NCBI GenBank assembly: GCA_030668875.1
Contig: DAOVER010000019.1
Location: forward strand, 1-58,650
Length of the DNA stretch: 58,650 nt
Direction of reading: 5' to 3'
DNA from: Candidatus Heimdallarchaeota archaeon
Lineage (GTDB): Archaea > Asgardarchaeota > Heimdallarchaeia > Heimdallarchaeales > Heimdallarchaeaceae
Shown here: positions 22,964 through 30,802 of the stretch, in pieces
Layout of the letters: every line of letters starts with the position of its first letter
How positions within the stretch are numbered: the stretch's first letter is position 1
Made by a program: the position numbers and the translations under genes
The notes under the pieces: model-generated
Database searches by the model: none
What the model saw: the letters and a program-made list of their open reading frames with translations, nothing else
Told to the model about the DNA's origin: nothing

Positions 22964-25744
22964 ATGAGAGTAGGTCTTACATTTGATGATGTTCTTCTTG
23001 TTCCAAAAAGGTCATCTGTTTTTTCTAGACGTGATATAGATACTTCTACACGTCTTTCCAGAAATATTAATTTACAAATCCCAATCGTTTCTTCCAACAT
23101 GGATACTGTTACAGAATCAAGTATGGCTATTGTTATGGCGCAACAAGGTGGGATTGGTATTATTCATAGGTTCATGACTGTTGACGAACAAGTTTCTGAA
23201 GTTCGAAAGGTTAAACGCTCTGAAATGATACGAATCGACAATCCTTATTGTCTTCATCCTGAACATACTTTAGCTAATGCAAAAGAAATGATGAACGATA
23301 AGGGGATCTCAGGTATCATTGTTACTGATGAGAAAGAGAAACTTGTTGGAATTCTTACTACTCGTGATATTCTTTTTGAAGAGGGTAGTAATGTCACACT
23401 AGCTGATTTAATGTCTACAGATTTGGTTACTGCTTCTCCTGATATCACTATTGAAGAAGCTCAAAAAATACTGAAAAATAATCGCATTGAGAAATTACCC
23501 TTGGTAGATCAAGATGGTTTTCTTAAAGGTCTTATAACTTCTAAAGACATTATTAAGAGCAAAGTTCTTCCAAATTCATCTAAGGATGCAAAAGGAAGAC
23601 TATTGGTTGGAGGAGCTATTGGAGTGAGAGGAGATTTTCTAAAAAGAGCTGAAGAATTAATTGATGTTAATTGTGATGTTTTAGTATTAGATATTGCGCA
23701 TGGTCATTCTGACATAGCCTTGAATGCTATTAAAGATATCAGGAAAGAACTAGGTGACATTGAACTCATAGCAGGAAATGTCGCAACAGCAGAAGGAACA
23801 AAAGACCTTATCGATGCTGGCTGTGATGGAATTAAGACAGGCATAGGACCTGGAACAATTTGTCTAGAAGAGGATGCTATGGTGACTATGTCTGATTATT
23901 CTGTTAAGAAGATAAAAGACATATCTCCTGGAGATTATGTCATAACACATAACAACAAATCACGGATGGTGACAAAGAAATACACTAAAAAACATGAAGG
24001 AAAAATACATGAAATTAAAGTTAGAGGGTCACCGCGTTCTTTCAAAATTACTCCAGAACATCCCTTATTAGCAATAGTATTTGATTCTAATTCAGAAAAA
24101 ATTAAGAAATATGGTTCAAAGTACTACTTCGACAAACAGAAATATAACAAGGGGTTAAAATGGGTTAATGCCTCTGAACTCAAACGTGGGGATATTGTTG
24201 TTATTCCAAGAACTGTTGCTAGATCAGTAAAAATAAAGAAATATGACCTGGCTGACTACCTCCAAGGCATTTATGATGATAACTTCATTTGGTCTTCCAA
24301 GGTAGGTTTTAATCCCAATGATGAAAGTTTTAATGATTTAGCTATAAGATTTTCTACTACAAAAAGAATAATAGCTAACATTGTTCAAGGAAATAAATCT
24401 GTTAATATGGAGCTGAACAAAGAGGTCAACGAATACCTAGATCATACAGATTATCAAAGAACAATATTATCAAATAAAATATTCCGCAATATTACACTTA
24501 ACAAGGATTTAATGAAGCTTTTCGGTTACTTCGTAGCTGAAGGTTTTGTTGTAGGCAATAAAAATAACAGACAGTTATGTTTTGGTTTCTCTTCTAATGA
24601 ACAGGATTACATGAATGATGTTCAAAATCTGATTGAAAAAACATTTGGGTATTCGAATTCCAAAATAATTTATCACAAAACAAAAAAAGTAGCAACAGTA
24701 CATGTATTTTCTCATTTCATTGCATCTTTCTTTGAACGTTTGCTCCCACTAGGTGCTAAGAATAAAAAAGTTCCAGAACATGTATTAAACCAAGAAAAGA
24801 ACCTACTAGTAGAATTTATTAAAGGAGCTTTTTATGGTGATGGTTGTGTTACAGAAAGAAGAAAAGCATTTTACAAAACTGTATCACCTTCACTAGCTTT
24901 TCAAATAAGTGAAGTACTTATCAGGTTAGGGTTTCTGCCAACCATTTCCAGTAGGAAACCAAACAATCCAAACTGGAGTGAAATTTATAAGATTAATATT
25001 TCTGGGAAACAATATGATGCATTCATGGATATGATTTATCCTAATATGAAATATGAAAAAATCAGTAATCCTCATCAAGAGATATGGGCTGATGAGCAAT
25101 ATATTTATCTCAAAATTAAATCCAATCATTCTCGTACAAAAATTACTACAGTACACAATCTAGAAGTTGATGAAGACAATTCTTATCTTGTAAACAGAGT
25201 AGTTGTTCACAATTGTATTACCAGAATCGTTACTGGAGCTGGTGTGCCTCAACTTACCGCTATTATGGATTGTTCAAAAATTGCTAAAGATTATGATGTT
25301 CCTATCATTGCTGATGGTGGTATTCAAACAAGTGGTGATCTCACAAAAGCTATTGCTGCTGGAGCTTCAACTGCTATGATTGGTGGACTTCTTGCAGGTA
25401 CTGAAGAGAGTCCTGGTACTTCTATTCTTCGTCAAGGCAGACGTTACAAGGTCGTTCGTGGCATGGCTAGTTTAGGAGCTTCCCTTGGGAGAGAATCTAG
25501 AGAAAAGAAGGGTTCTTTTGACGAACTTGATTTAGGCAGCATTGTTCCTGAAGGTGTTGAAGCAATGGTTCCTTATCGCGGAGCTACTGCAGATGTTCTT
25601 GAGCAGCTAGTTGGTGGATTACGCAGTGGTATCAGTTATTGCGGAGCTAAAAATATCAAAGATATGCAAAAGAATGCTGAATTCATTCAAATAACTTCTG
25701 CAGGAAGATTAGAATCAGATTCACATAATGTGGAGAAGATTTAG
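22964..25744 (+). CDS. guaB: IMP dehydrogenase precursor with in-frame intein
   Basis: 926 residues. Oxidises IMP to XMP with NAD+, the committed step of GMP synthesis. N-extein (1-299): GLTFDDVLLVPKRSSV, SSNMDTVTES, two CBS domains (~97-205), VLDIAHGHS, AGNVATAEG and GIGPGTI. The intein occupies 300-750. C-extein (751-926): CITRIVTGAGVPQ, IADGGI, MIGGLLAGTEE, YRGATADVLEQL. The spliced protein is 475 residues, normal for the family. Cys751, the first residue after the intein, is the catalytic cysteine, so enzyme activity needs splicing. The ATG at 22964 is the standard family start. A TATA-like TTTTAAGC at ~22924 is the nearest promoter signal. Gene stands alone. Confidence 0.93.
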   Translation: MRVGLTFDDVLLVPKRSSVFSRRDIDTSTRLSRNINLQIPIVSSNMDTVTESSMAIVMAQQGGIGIIHRFMTVDEQVSEVRKVKRSEMIRIDNPYCLHPEHTLANAKEMMNDKGISGIIVTDEKEKLVGILTTRDILFEEGSNVTLADLMSTDLVTASPDITIEEAQKILKNNRIEKLPLVDQDGFLKGLITSKDIIKSKVLPNSSKDAKGRLLVGGAIGVRGDFLKRAEELIDVNCDVLVLDIAHGHSDIALNAIKDIRKELGDIELIAGNVATAEGTKDLIDAGCDGIKTGIGPGTICLEEDAMVTMSDYSVKKIKDISPGDYVITHNNKSRMVTKKYTKKHEGKIHEIKVRGSPRSFKITPEHPLLAIVFDSNSEKIKKYGSKYYFDKQKYNKGLKWVNASELKRGDIVVIPRTVARSVKIKKYDLADYLQGIYDDNFIWSSKVGFNPNDESFNDLAIRFSTTKRIIANIVQGNKSVNMELNKEVNEYLDHTDYQRTILSNKIFRNITLNKDLMKLFGYFVAEGFVVGNKNNRQLCFGFSSNEQDYMNDVQNLIEKTFGYSNSKIIYHKTKKVATVHVFSHFIASFFERLLPLGAKNKKVPEHVLNQEKNLLVEFIKGAFYGDGCVTERRKAFYKTVSPSLAFQISEVLIRLGFLPTISSRKPNNPNWSEIYKINISGKQYDAFMDMIYPNMKYEKISNPHQEIWADEQYIYLKIKSNHSRTKITTVHNLEVDEDNSYLVNRVVVHNCITRIVTGAGVPQLTAIMDCSKIAKDYDVPIIADGGIQTSGDLTKAIAAGASTAMIGGLLAGTEESPGTSILRQGRRYKVVRGMASLGASLGRESREKKGSFDELDLGSIVPEGVEAMVPYRGATADVLEQLVGGLRSGISYCGAKNIKDMQKNAEFIQITSAGRLESDSHNVEKI
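23861..25213 (+). mobile_element. intein with LAGLIDADG homing endonuclease in guaB
   Basis: 451 residues within the IMP dehydrogenase frame. Seen: Cys1 (CLEEDAMVTM), block A ending SPGDYVIT, block B SFKITPEHPLLA with the TxxH motif, two LAGLIDADG-like helices LFGYFVAEG (~residue 519 of precursor) and GAFYGDGCV (~620), block F HNLEVDEDNSYLVN and the terminal VVVHN followed by Cys+1. All residues for protein splicing and both acidic endonuclease residues (Glu, Asp) are present, so it looks active for both. It sits in the most conserved part of the host gene, as inteins do. Confidence 0.93.
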
Positions 25745-25819
25745 CTCTCCTCCTTTGTTTTTTGATACAAATTTCTTGAGCAAACAAATTATGACATGAA
25801 TTCTATTTGAATTCTTTAG

Positions 25820-25970
25820 AAGTGCCTAAGCACATCGTGGGGAAGCCACATACCCTCCTACCCCGCCCACATCTTCTTGTAAAGATGCTTACAGTTCGCT
25901 TTTGGGTTTTTGGATGCAGACTCAAGGATCACCATAAAGTTGGTGCATATCTACAATCTTCACTGGATAA
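25820..25970. ncRNA. candidate structured RNA between guaB and the next gene
   Basis: Locally GC-rich stretch (25823-25900) in an AT-rich spacer. Hairpins: GTGC CTAA GCAC (25823-25834), GTGG..CCAC (25837-25849), CATCTT..AAGATG (25870-25887), CACCA..TGGTG enclosed by ATGCA..TGCAT (25913-25947). A short frame here looks non-coding. Minus-strand TATTTATATAGG (25993-25982) could act as a promoter. No known RNA family matched by eye. Strand undecided. Confidence 0.3.
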
Positions 25971-26045
25971 TCTGCTTAACCCTATATAAATACCAAGAAA
26001 AATATACAAACAACTTATAAATGACTGCCAAACCTTTGCACAGCA

Positions 26046-27548
26046 ATGGTGGATTATGAGGCAATTTCAGTCATTATTTTCAAAGTAAAGAACAACCAAC
26101 CTTACTTTTACTTAGTTAAACGAGGTTCTGAAATGCCTATCTATCCAGATACTTGGACCTCTATTGCTGGAATTAAAAATGAGAAAGATCAGGAAGTTTA
26201 TTCGTTCCTTTATGATAAAGCAGGAAACATAATTGATGACATGAGCTCTAGACTAACAGCTGTACGACTTATGCTTGAGCGTAATATTCTATCTCCTTTT
26301 GAAGAAGAGCAATCTGCTATAACTGAACAGGATGTATATGAGAGGATAAAGAATTTGGATCCTGATTTATTGAGTGTCTACCTTCATTCAATGATTCCTG
26401 CTGGTTTTCAAAAAATTGATGATGGTAAAAATATTTTCAATGTTAAAAAATATATTTTCATATCAGCAGGACGTAGTATTTTTGAAAAAGTAAATCTTAT
26501 CAATGAATCAACAATCTATAGTAATCCCAGATTTAAGTTAGAAACTAAATCCCGATGGTTTTCTGCGAAACAGATAAAGAAGCTCAGCGAAAAACCTAGC
26601 AAATTATTCGTCCCTTCTTTTATCTTTCTTATACATTTAATCATTGATGAAGAAATGAAACTTATCGAAGCAGCTCGTAAACTAGATAGGACAATGAATA
26701 CTGACATATCTATAGAGAATCAAATTCTGCCGTTCATTTGGAAGTTTATGACTCCAGCCTTGACTTTGCTTCCCTTTCATACTACCAATATTTATGTTAT
26801 CGGTGATGAAACGAAATATATTATTGATCCCGGAGCAAATAGTGTGTCAGATATTGTAAATCTTCTGAGTTTTATCGAAGAGCATATCAATGAAATTGAG
26901 GGTATCATTTTAACAAGTGCAAATGCTGATCATTGTAATCAGGTTCTGGAACTGAAAAAGCGATATAATTTCCCAATTTACTCTTCTCATAACGTATCAG
27001 AGGTTATGAAAAAGGAAGATTGTGTTGTTAACCATATTTTAAAAGAAGGTGACAAAATTCAATTAGGAACCTACAAACCTTCAGATAAGGACTGGTTTCT
27101 GGAAGTCATAGGGCTTCCTGGGAACTCCCCTGGATGTATTGGTTTATTTGATTCGAGAGGTATTATCTTTACTGGCTCAACACTTCATAAAACATTAACT
27201 AGCACGCCTGGTCCTTATCCTAATTCATATGATGAATTATTTAGAAGCATTGAAAGGCTGAAGAAATATCCTGCTCGTTTTGGACTTTCTGGTCGCGGAA
27301 ATATAATGACAGATGTGAATGCCTCAATATCACTCAATTTAAAAAGAATGAAATGGGCAGAGAAATCTATTTTAAAGCATCTTAAAGCAGGTATTTCTCA
27401 GATAGATGAAATTGCAGAAGAACTTGCTAATAAAAAACTACCCTTATGGAAAAGAGTGACAAGGAATACAATTGAAGCAAATCTTGAGAAACTTGTTATA
27501 CAAAAAAAGATCATACGCAGAGGGGAAGATTACTTACTCTCAAATTAA
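26046..27548 (+). CDS. NUDIX-like plus metallo-beta-lactamase-fold protein with winged helix; catalytic motifs degenerate
   Basis: 500 residues, soluble. N-terminal ~1-200 resembles the NUDT19-like NUDIX fold, but the NUDIX box region reads AVRLMLERNILSP where AxREtxEEtG is expected, so most catalytic Glu are missing. Middle (~230-415) resembles LACTB2-type MBL proteins: NIYVIGDETKYIIDPG. The metal motif THxHxDH is TSANADH, the PGHTPG motif is PGNSPG, and GD is TGSTLH. The C-terminus (~425-500) is a winged-helix-like segment as in LACTB2. TATA TTATAAAT sits ~29 nt before the ATG, so leaderless. It may be a pseudo-enzyme used for binding (RNA, nucleotide) rather than hydrolysis. Confidence 0.65.
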   Translation: MVDYEAISVIIFKVKNNQPYFYLVKRGSEMPIYPDTWTSIAGIKNEKDQEVYSFLYDKAGNIIDDMSSRLTAVRLMLERNILSPFEEEQSAITEQDVYERIKNLDPDLLSVYLHSMIPAGFQKIDDGKNIFNVKKYIFISAGRSIFEKVNLINESTIYSNPRFKLETKSRWFSAKQIKKLSEKPSKLFVPSFIFLIHLIIDEEMKLIEAARKLDRTMNTDISIENQILPFIWKFMTPALTLLPFHTTNIYVIGDETKYIIDPGANSVSDIVNLLSFIEEHINEIEGIILTSANADHCNQVLELKKRYNFPIYSSHNVSEVMKKEDCVVNHILKEGDKIQLGTYKPSDKDWFLEVIGLPGNSPGCIGLFDSRGIIFTGSTLHKTLTSTPGPYPNSYDELFRSIERLKKYPARFGLSGRGNIMTDVNASISLNLKRMKWAEKSILKHLKAGISQIDEIAEELANKKLPLWKRVTRNTIEANLEKLVIQKKIIRRGEDYLLSN

Positions 27549-27605
27549 CATGCAATTCAAAATTCCCACATTAAACTTATATTTGAGAGTTATTCTATCA
27601 AATCA

Positions 27606-29054
27606 ATGAGTATCCCCGTTATACTAGAAATTTGTGATCCTAACTCATGTGGACTAGAATGTGTTAATATTTGTCCTCAGAATAAGAAGGGTAAATTGGC
27701 AATTGAGATCAAAGAAGATAAAGCACACATTATAAAAAAGCATTGCATTAATTGTTTGCAATGTGTTTATGTTTGTCCATTAGATGCTATAGAAACTACA
27801 ATAGGTGTCAGTAAAAAAGTAACTTCTTCAAAACTAAAAACAGAAAAAACAAAGAAAACTGGACGAGAAGAAAAAAACATTTTCACTATCGATGAAACGG
27901 TATTTGAAAGGTACAGTGAAAAGAAAACTATTTTCAATAGAAGAATCTGGGATGAGAGTTATGAAGGTTATAAGAAACCGATATATGGGAAAGCATCAGA
28001 AAGAGCAAAATTGGGGATAGATGGATACTCTGAAATCGAACAAGCTGCTATGGATGCTGCATGGTCGATTGAAAATCTTGTTTCTATGAAGGAATTTCAT
28101 GAAGAGCGTTCAAAAACACTAACTAAAGAGGAAAAAAAGAAGGTTGAGGTTGCTAAAGTTAAAACAGATGTTAAGCAAGTAAATTATGATGTTCAACAAC
28201 CTCAGCAATACAAAGTAGAAGACCCCAAAGAAATGACCACTTGGTTGAAAAAAGTAGCAAAATTGTATGGTGCAAATCTTATAGGAATAGCAAAGCTTGA
28301 TCCAAAATGGATATACTCCGAAGATAGAATGGAAAGAGAATATGTTCTTCCCAAAAATCTACAGTATGCGATAGTTATTGCAATTGAAATGAATCAAGGA
28401 GCAATAAACACTTCCCCAAAGATGCCTTCTGGCATTGCAACTGGTTTAGGATATTCGAAGATGGCATTTGTTAGAACTCTAGTTTCAAAATTTGTTAAAA
28501 ATCTAGGATATGAAGCTATACCTGCTGGAAACACTTTAGGACTCTCTGTTCCACTTGCAGTTGAAGCAGGATTAGGTGGTTATGGTAGACAAGGTTTGCT
28601 AATTACACGAGATTATGGGCCTAGGGTTAGAATTGGCAAAATATTGACTGACATGCCTTTAGTTGCAGATAAACCTGATTACAAATTTGCTAAATCAGTC
28701 GTTAAATTCTGCCGTACATGCAAAACATGTGCAGAAAGATGTCCTTCAGCTTCAATACCTTTTGATGATGATGAGAGTTACAAAACTTATAGTACCAGTA
28801 ATAATCCTGGAATTAAGAAGTGGTATATAAATGTGGAAACTTGTTTTCTCTTCTGGTTAGAGAATGGTGGAGATTGTTCAAATTGTATAGCTGATTGTGA
28901 ATACAATCATGTTCCAACTTGGCCTCATAAATTTGCAAATTGGATTGTTATGAACTTTCCTTTTCTTAATCCTATTTGGCCATCTATAGGAAAAATGTTA
29001 GGTTATGGTGGTAACAAGTCTGCTAAGAAATTCTGGAAGAAAATTAAGGTGTAA
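27606..29054 (+). CDS. reductive-dehalogenase-like Fe-S protein with N-terminal ferredoxin domain
   Basis: 482 residues. N-terminus (1-65): two cluster motifs, CDPNSCGLECVNICP and CINCLQCVYVCP, like the ferredoxin domain of ABCE1. A charged linker (~70-200) follows. Residues ~205-375 fit the corrinoid-binding fold of reductive dehalogenases/QueG. The C-terminal clusters are FCRTCKTCAERCPS and CFLFW...CSNCIADCEYN; NNPGIKKWYINVETC is typical of RdhA-type enzymes rather than QueG. No Tat signal, so cytoplasmic. TATA at ~27579 and ATG at 27606 suggest leaderless. Substrate unknown; homologues in anaerobic archaea need not be dehalogenases. No RdhB anchor or B12 gene nearby. Confidence 0.7.
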   Translation: MSIPVILEICDPNSCGLECVNICPQNKKGKLAIEIKEDKAHIIKKHCINCLQCVYVCPLDAIETTIGVSKKVTSSKLKTEKTKKTGREEKNIFTIDETVFERYSEKKTIFNRRIWDESYEGYKKPIYGKASERAKLGIDGYSEIEQAAMDAAWSIENLVSMKEFHEERSKTLTKEEKKKVEVAKVKTDVKQVNYDVQQPQQYKVEDPKEMTTWLKKVAKLYGANLIGIAKLDPKWIYSEDRMEREYVLPKNLQYAIVIAIEMNQGAINTSPKMPSGIATGLGYSKMAFVRTLVSKFVKNLGYEAIPAGNTLGLSVPLAVEAGLGGYGRQGLLITRDYGPRVRIGKILTDMPLVADKPDYKFAKSVVKFCRTCKTCAERCPSASIPFDDDESYKTYSTSNNPGIKKWYINVETCFLFWLENGGDCSNCIADCEYNHVPTWPHKFANWIVMNFPFLNPIWPSIGKMLGYGGNKSAKKFWKKIKV

Positions 29055-29063
29055 CATTCCACT

Positions 29064-29930
29064 TCATTGCTTAAAGAAATCTGCAAGTTTATGTTGTCCC
29101 TTGAAAGTTGTTTTTTCTGGAGTCATCACACTCAAACCTTTTTCTTCCAGCATCTCTCTGAAGTTGCTAGCAATAGGTGGGGCGTAACCAGAAAAATGTT
29201 GATTGATATAGACATAAGCTGACTTCTTGTTAGAGTTATTTGCTAACCCCTTAACTAATTGCCCTACCATCTCTTCTACTAAATCACTTCTGTCTAAAAC
29301 TTGTCTCCCTAATCCTGTCTGAGTGCCGTGTGATCCAATAATTCTTAGATAGAAATAATCCTTTTTAATTTCCTCATATAATTTGAGTTTGAGATATGGT
29401 AAATAAGCACTTACTATCCCCAGTTTATTGTCATTAAGGAAATCATAAGTTTCTTCATTGAACCATGTCTTATGTCTGAATTCTAATAAGAGTGTATAAT
29501 CATTGTGTGGAAAAAAACTTACAAATGTTTCTAATTCGTCCATTGTTTTTGCAGTTTTGTCAAAACTAGGGTAGAATTGCATGACTAGGGGACCGAGCTT
29601 ATCCTTCAATGGATTCATGATATGTAAAAAGGATTTTAAACTTTCATGGGTTGTAGCAAGGTTTTCAGCTTGCGCGATTATTTTTGGTATTTTTGCTGTA
29701 AGAACAAAGTCATCTGGTAATAATCTTGCCCATCGTTTTGTGTTCTCTAATCTTGGAAAAGCATAGAATGTCGAATTTATCTCACAAGTAGTAAATTGTG
29801 TTGAATAATATGCGAGTAACTCATAATTTTTAACATCTGATGGATAAAACCCACCTAAATTTGCCTTCCAATCACCATAATTAAATCCAGTACAACCAAC
29901 ATGAACTTGTTGATTTGTCATTATAATCAA
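29064..29930 (-). CDS. DUF72 (YecE-like) TIM-barrel protein
   Basis: 288 residues. Seen: the N-terminal DUF72 signature VHVGCTGFNYGDWKANLGGFYP, NSTFYAFPRLENTKRWA, QFYPSFDKT, EFRHKTWFNEETYDFL and YFYLRIIGSHG, YVYINQHFSGYAP. All are typical of this widespread TIM-barrel family with unknown activity (structures show a metal or nucleic-acid-like pocket). Cytoplasmic. The first codons follow a GATTATA stretch; no strong Shine-Dalgarno. Convergent with the RdhA-like gene, 9 nt apart. No functional inference beyond the family. Confidence 0.85.
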   Translation of the reverse strand: MIIMTNQQVHVGCTGFNYGDWKANLGGFYPSDVKNYELLAYYSTQFTTCEINSTFYAFPRLENTKRWARLLPDDFVLTAKIPKIIAQAENLATTHESLKSFLHIMNPLKDKLGPLVMQFYPSFDKTAKTMDELETFVSFFPHNDYTLLLEFRHKTWFNEETYDFLNDNKLGIVSAYLPYLKLKLYEEIKKDYFYLRIIGSHGTQTGLGRQVLDRSDLVEEMVGQLVKGLANNSNKKSAYVYINQHFSGYAPPIASNFREMLEEKGLSVMTPEKTTFKGQHKLADFFKQ

Positions 29931-30013
29931 CTCTTGAAATAGTTTTCAATTAAAAAACCCGTTATATTTGCTAAAAATCTTTCTTATCTAATTGCGGAGA
30001 GAACTACTATAAT

Positions 30014-30024
30014 CTATTTAATAT
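30014..30024 (+). promoter_or_regulatory. TATA-like box before candidate small RNA
   Basis: CTATTTAATAT lies ~27 nt upstream of the GC-rich segment beginning near 30043, good spacing for an archaeal promoter. Confidence 0.35.
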
Positions 30025-30042
30025 CTCTTGAGAACTGTATTT

Positions 30043-30136
30043 TGCCTTTAGGCGACCCCTTGCCCGTGAGGGGAAGTAGTGGCAGTTAGAACAACTCTTA
30101 GGGTTTCGCCACTAACTCTCCTCCATCCACCAGGGT
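30043..30136 (+). ncRNA. candidate small non-coding RNA with promoter and terminator
   Basis: A ~95-nt block with about half G+C in very AT-rich surroundings. Stems: GCCT TT AGGC (30044-30053), CCCCT..AGGGG (30056-30073), TAGTGGC (30077-30083) with GCCACTA (30108-30114). A T-run (30138-30144) ends it and a TATA-like box precedes it. No tRNA T-loop, RNase P or SRP motif. No start codon with a convincing ORF. Minus-strand alternatives are less well framed. Unknown RNA, moderate support. Confidence 0.45.
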
Positions 30137-30228
30137 ATTTTTTCTATTTACCTATTTTGTTTTATCCAAAAAAAGTGAAAAATTGAAGAGAAAAGAAAAT
30201 GTTAATGCTAAAAGGGAAAAATATAAAA

Positions 30229-30609
30229 TTAATACTTTCTTGAAGACAATCTTGACTTATTGAATGTAGAATCTTTTTTATTATTTTGAATTTCGTAGCA
30301 TTTCCTGCAATATACAGGTTTAACTCCTGTGGGCTTAAATGGAACTTCTGTGTTTTTATTACACGCATAACAAACTGCTTTATGCAGCTCAAACTCCTTT
30401 TCGTTTGATTTTTTGTAACGATCTTTTTTTCTTGGAGTCCTTCTTCTGACTTCATTATTACTACTATCACGTACTCGGTTGTTGGGTTTGGCTCCAGATC
30501 TATATTTAGGTTTATCTCTAGTTTTGTAAATTGGTTTTCTTTTTGTATTTCTACTGTTTTTTAATGTGAGATGTTTGCTAGAGCCCACATTCTTCTGTTT
30601 ATTATTCAT
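30229..30609 (-). CDS. CxxC-x17-CxxC zinc-ribbon protein
   Basis: 126 residues. The first ~70 are very basic (Lys/Arg/Asn-rich, low complexity), suited to binding nucleic acid. The rest holds one zinc ribbon, CYACNKNTEV...VYCRKCYEIQ, with 17 residues between CxxC pairs, as in the family named for this spacing. A serine/lysine-rich end follows. AAAGGTG lies 6 nt before the ATG. An overlapping frame on the same strand is a shadow. Known members have no established function; single zinc ribbon plus basic arm suggests an RNA or ribosome-associated accessory (inference). Confidence 0.7.
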   Translation of the reverse strand: MNNKQKNVGSSKHLTLKNSRNTKRKPIYKTRDKPKYRSGAKPNNRVRDSSNNEVRRRTPRKKDRYKKSNEKEFELHKAVCYACNKNTEVPFKPTGVKPVYCRKCYEIQNNKKDSTFNKSRLSSRKY

Positions 30610-30802
30610 TTGAACACCTTTATCTACTAGATTATTCTGTTATCATTTCCTTACAATTATTTTTGTTATTTTTGTATTTATTTATATCAGCTAATTCTTC
30701 TCTCTCTCTTTTTAAACACGTCTGTCTTTGTACTATCTTTGTGTCTATTGAGTTCAATTTAAAAAGGCTCAAACATTACATCGCTAAAAGGTGGATTGTG
30801 AA

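Noticed and set aside
25807..25989. 60-residue frame over the GC-rich spacer
   Set aside because: Unusual composition, no start signal, and the DNA shows hairpins instead; more likely RNA or spacer.
30162..30470. 102-residue minus-strand frame overlapping the zinc-ribbon gene
   Set aside because: Same strand, other phase; lacks a recognisable domain while the overlapping frame has paired CxxC motifs and a Shine-Dalgarno.
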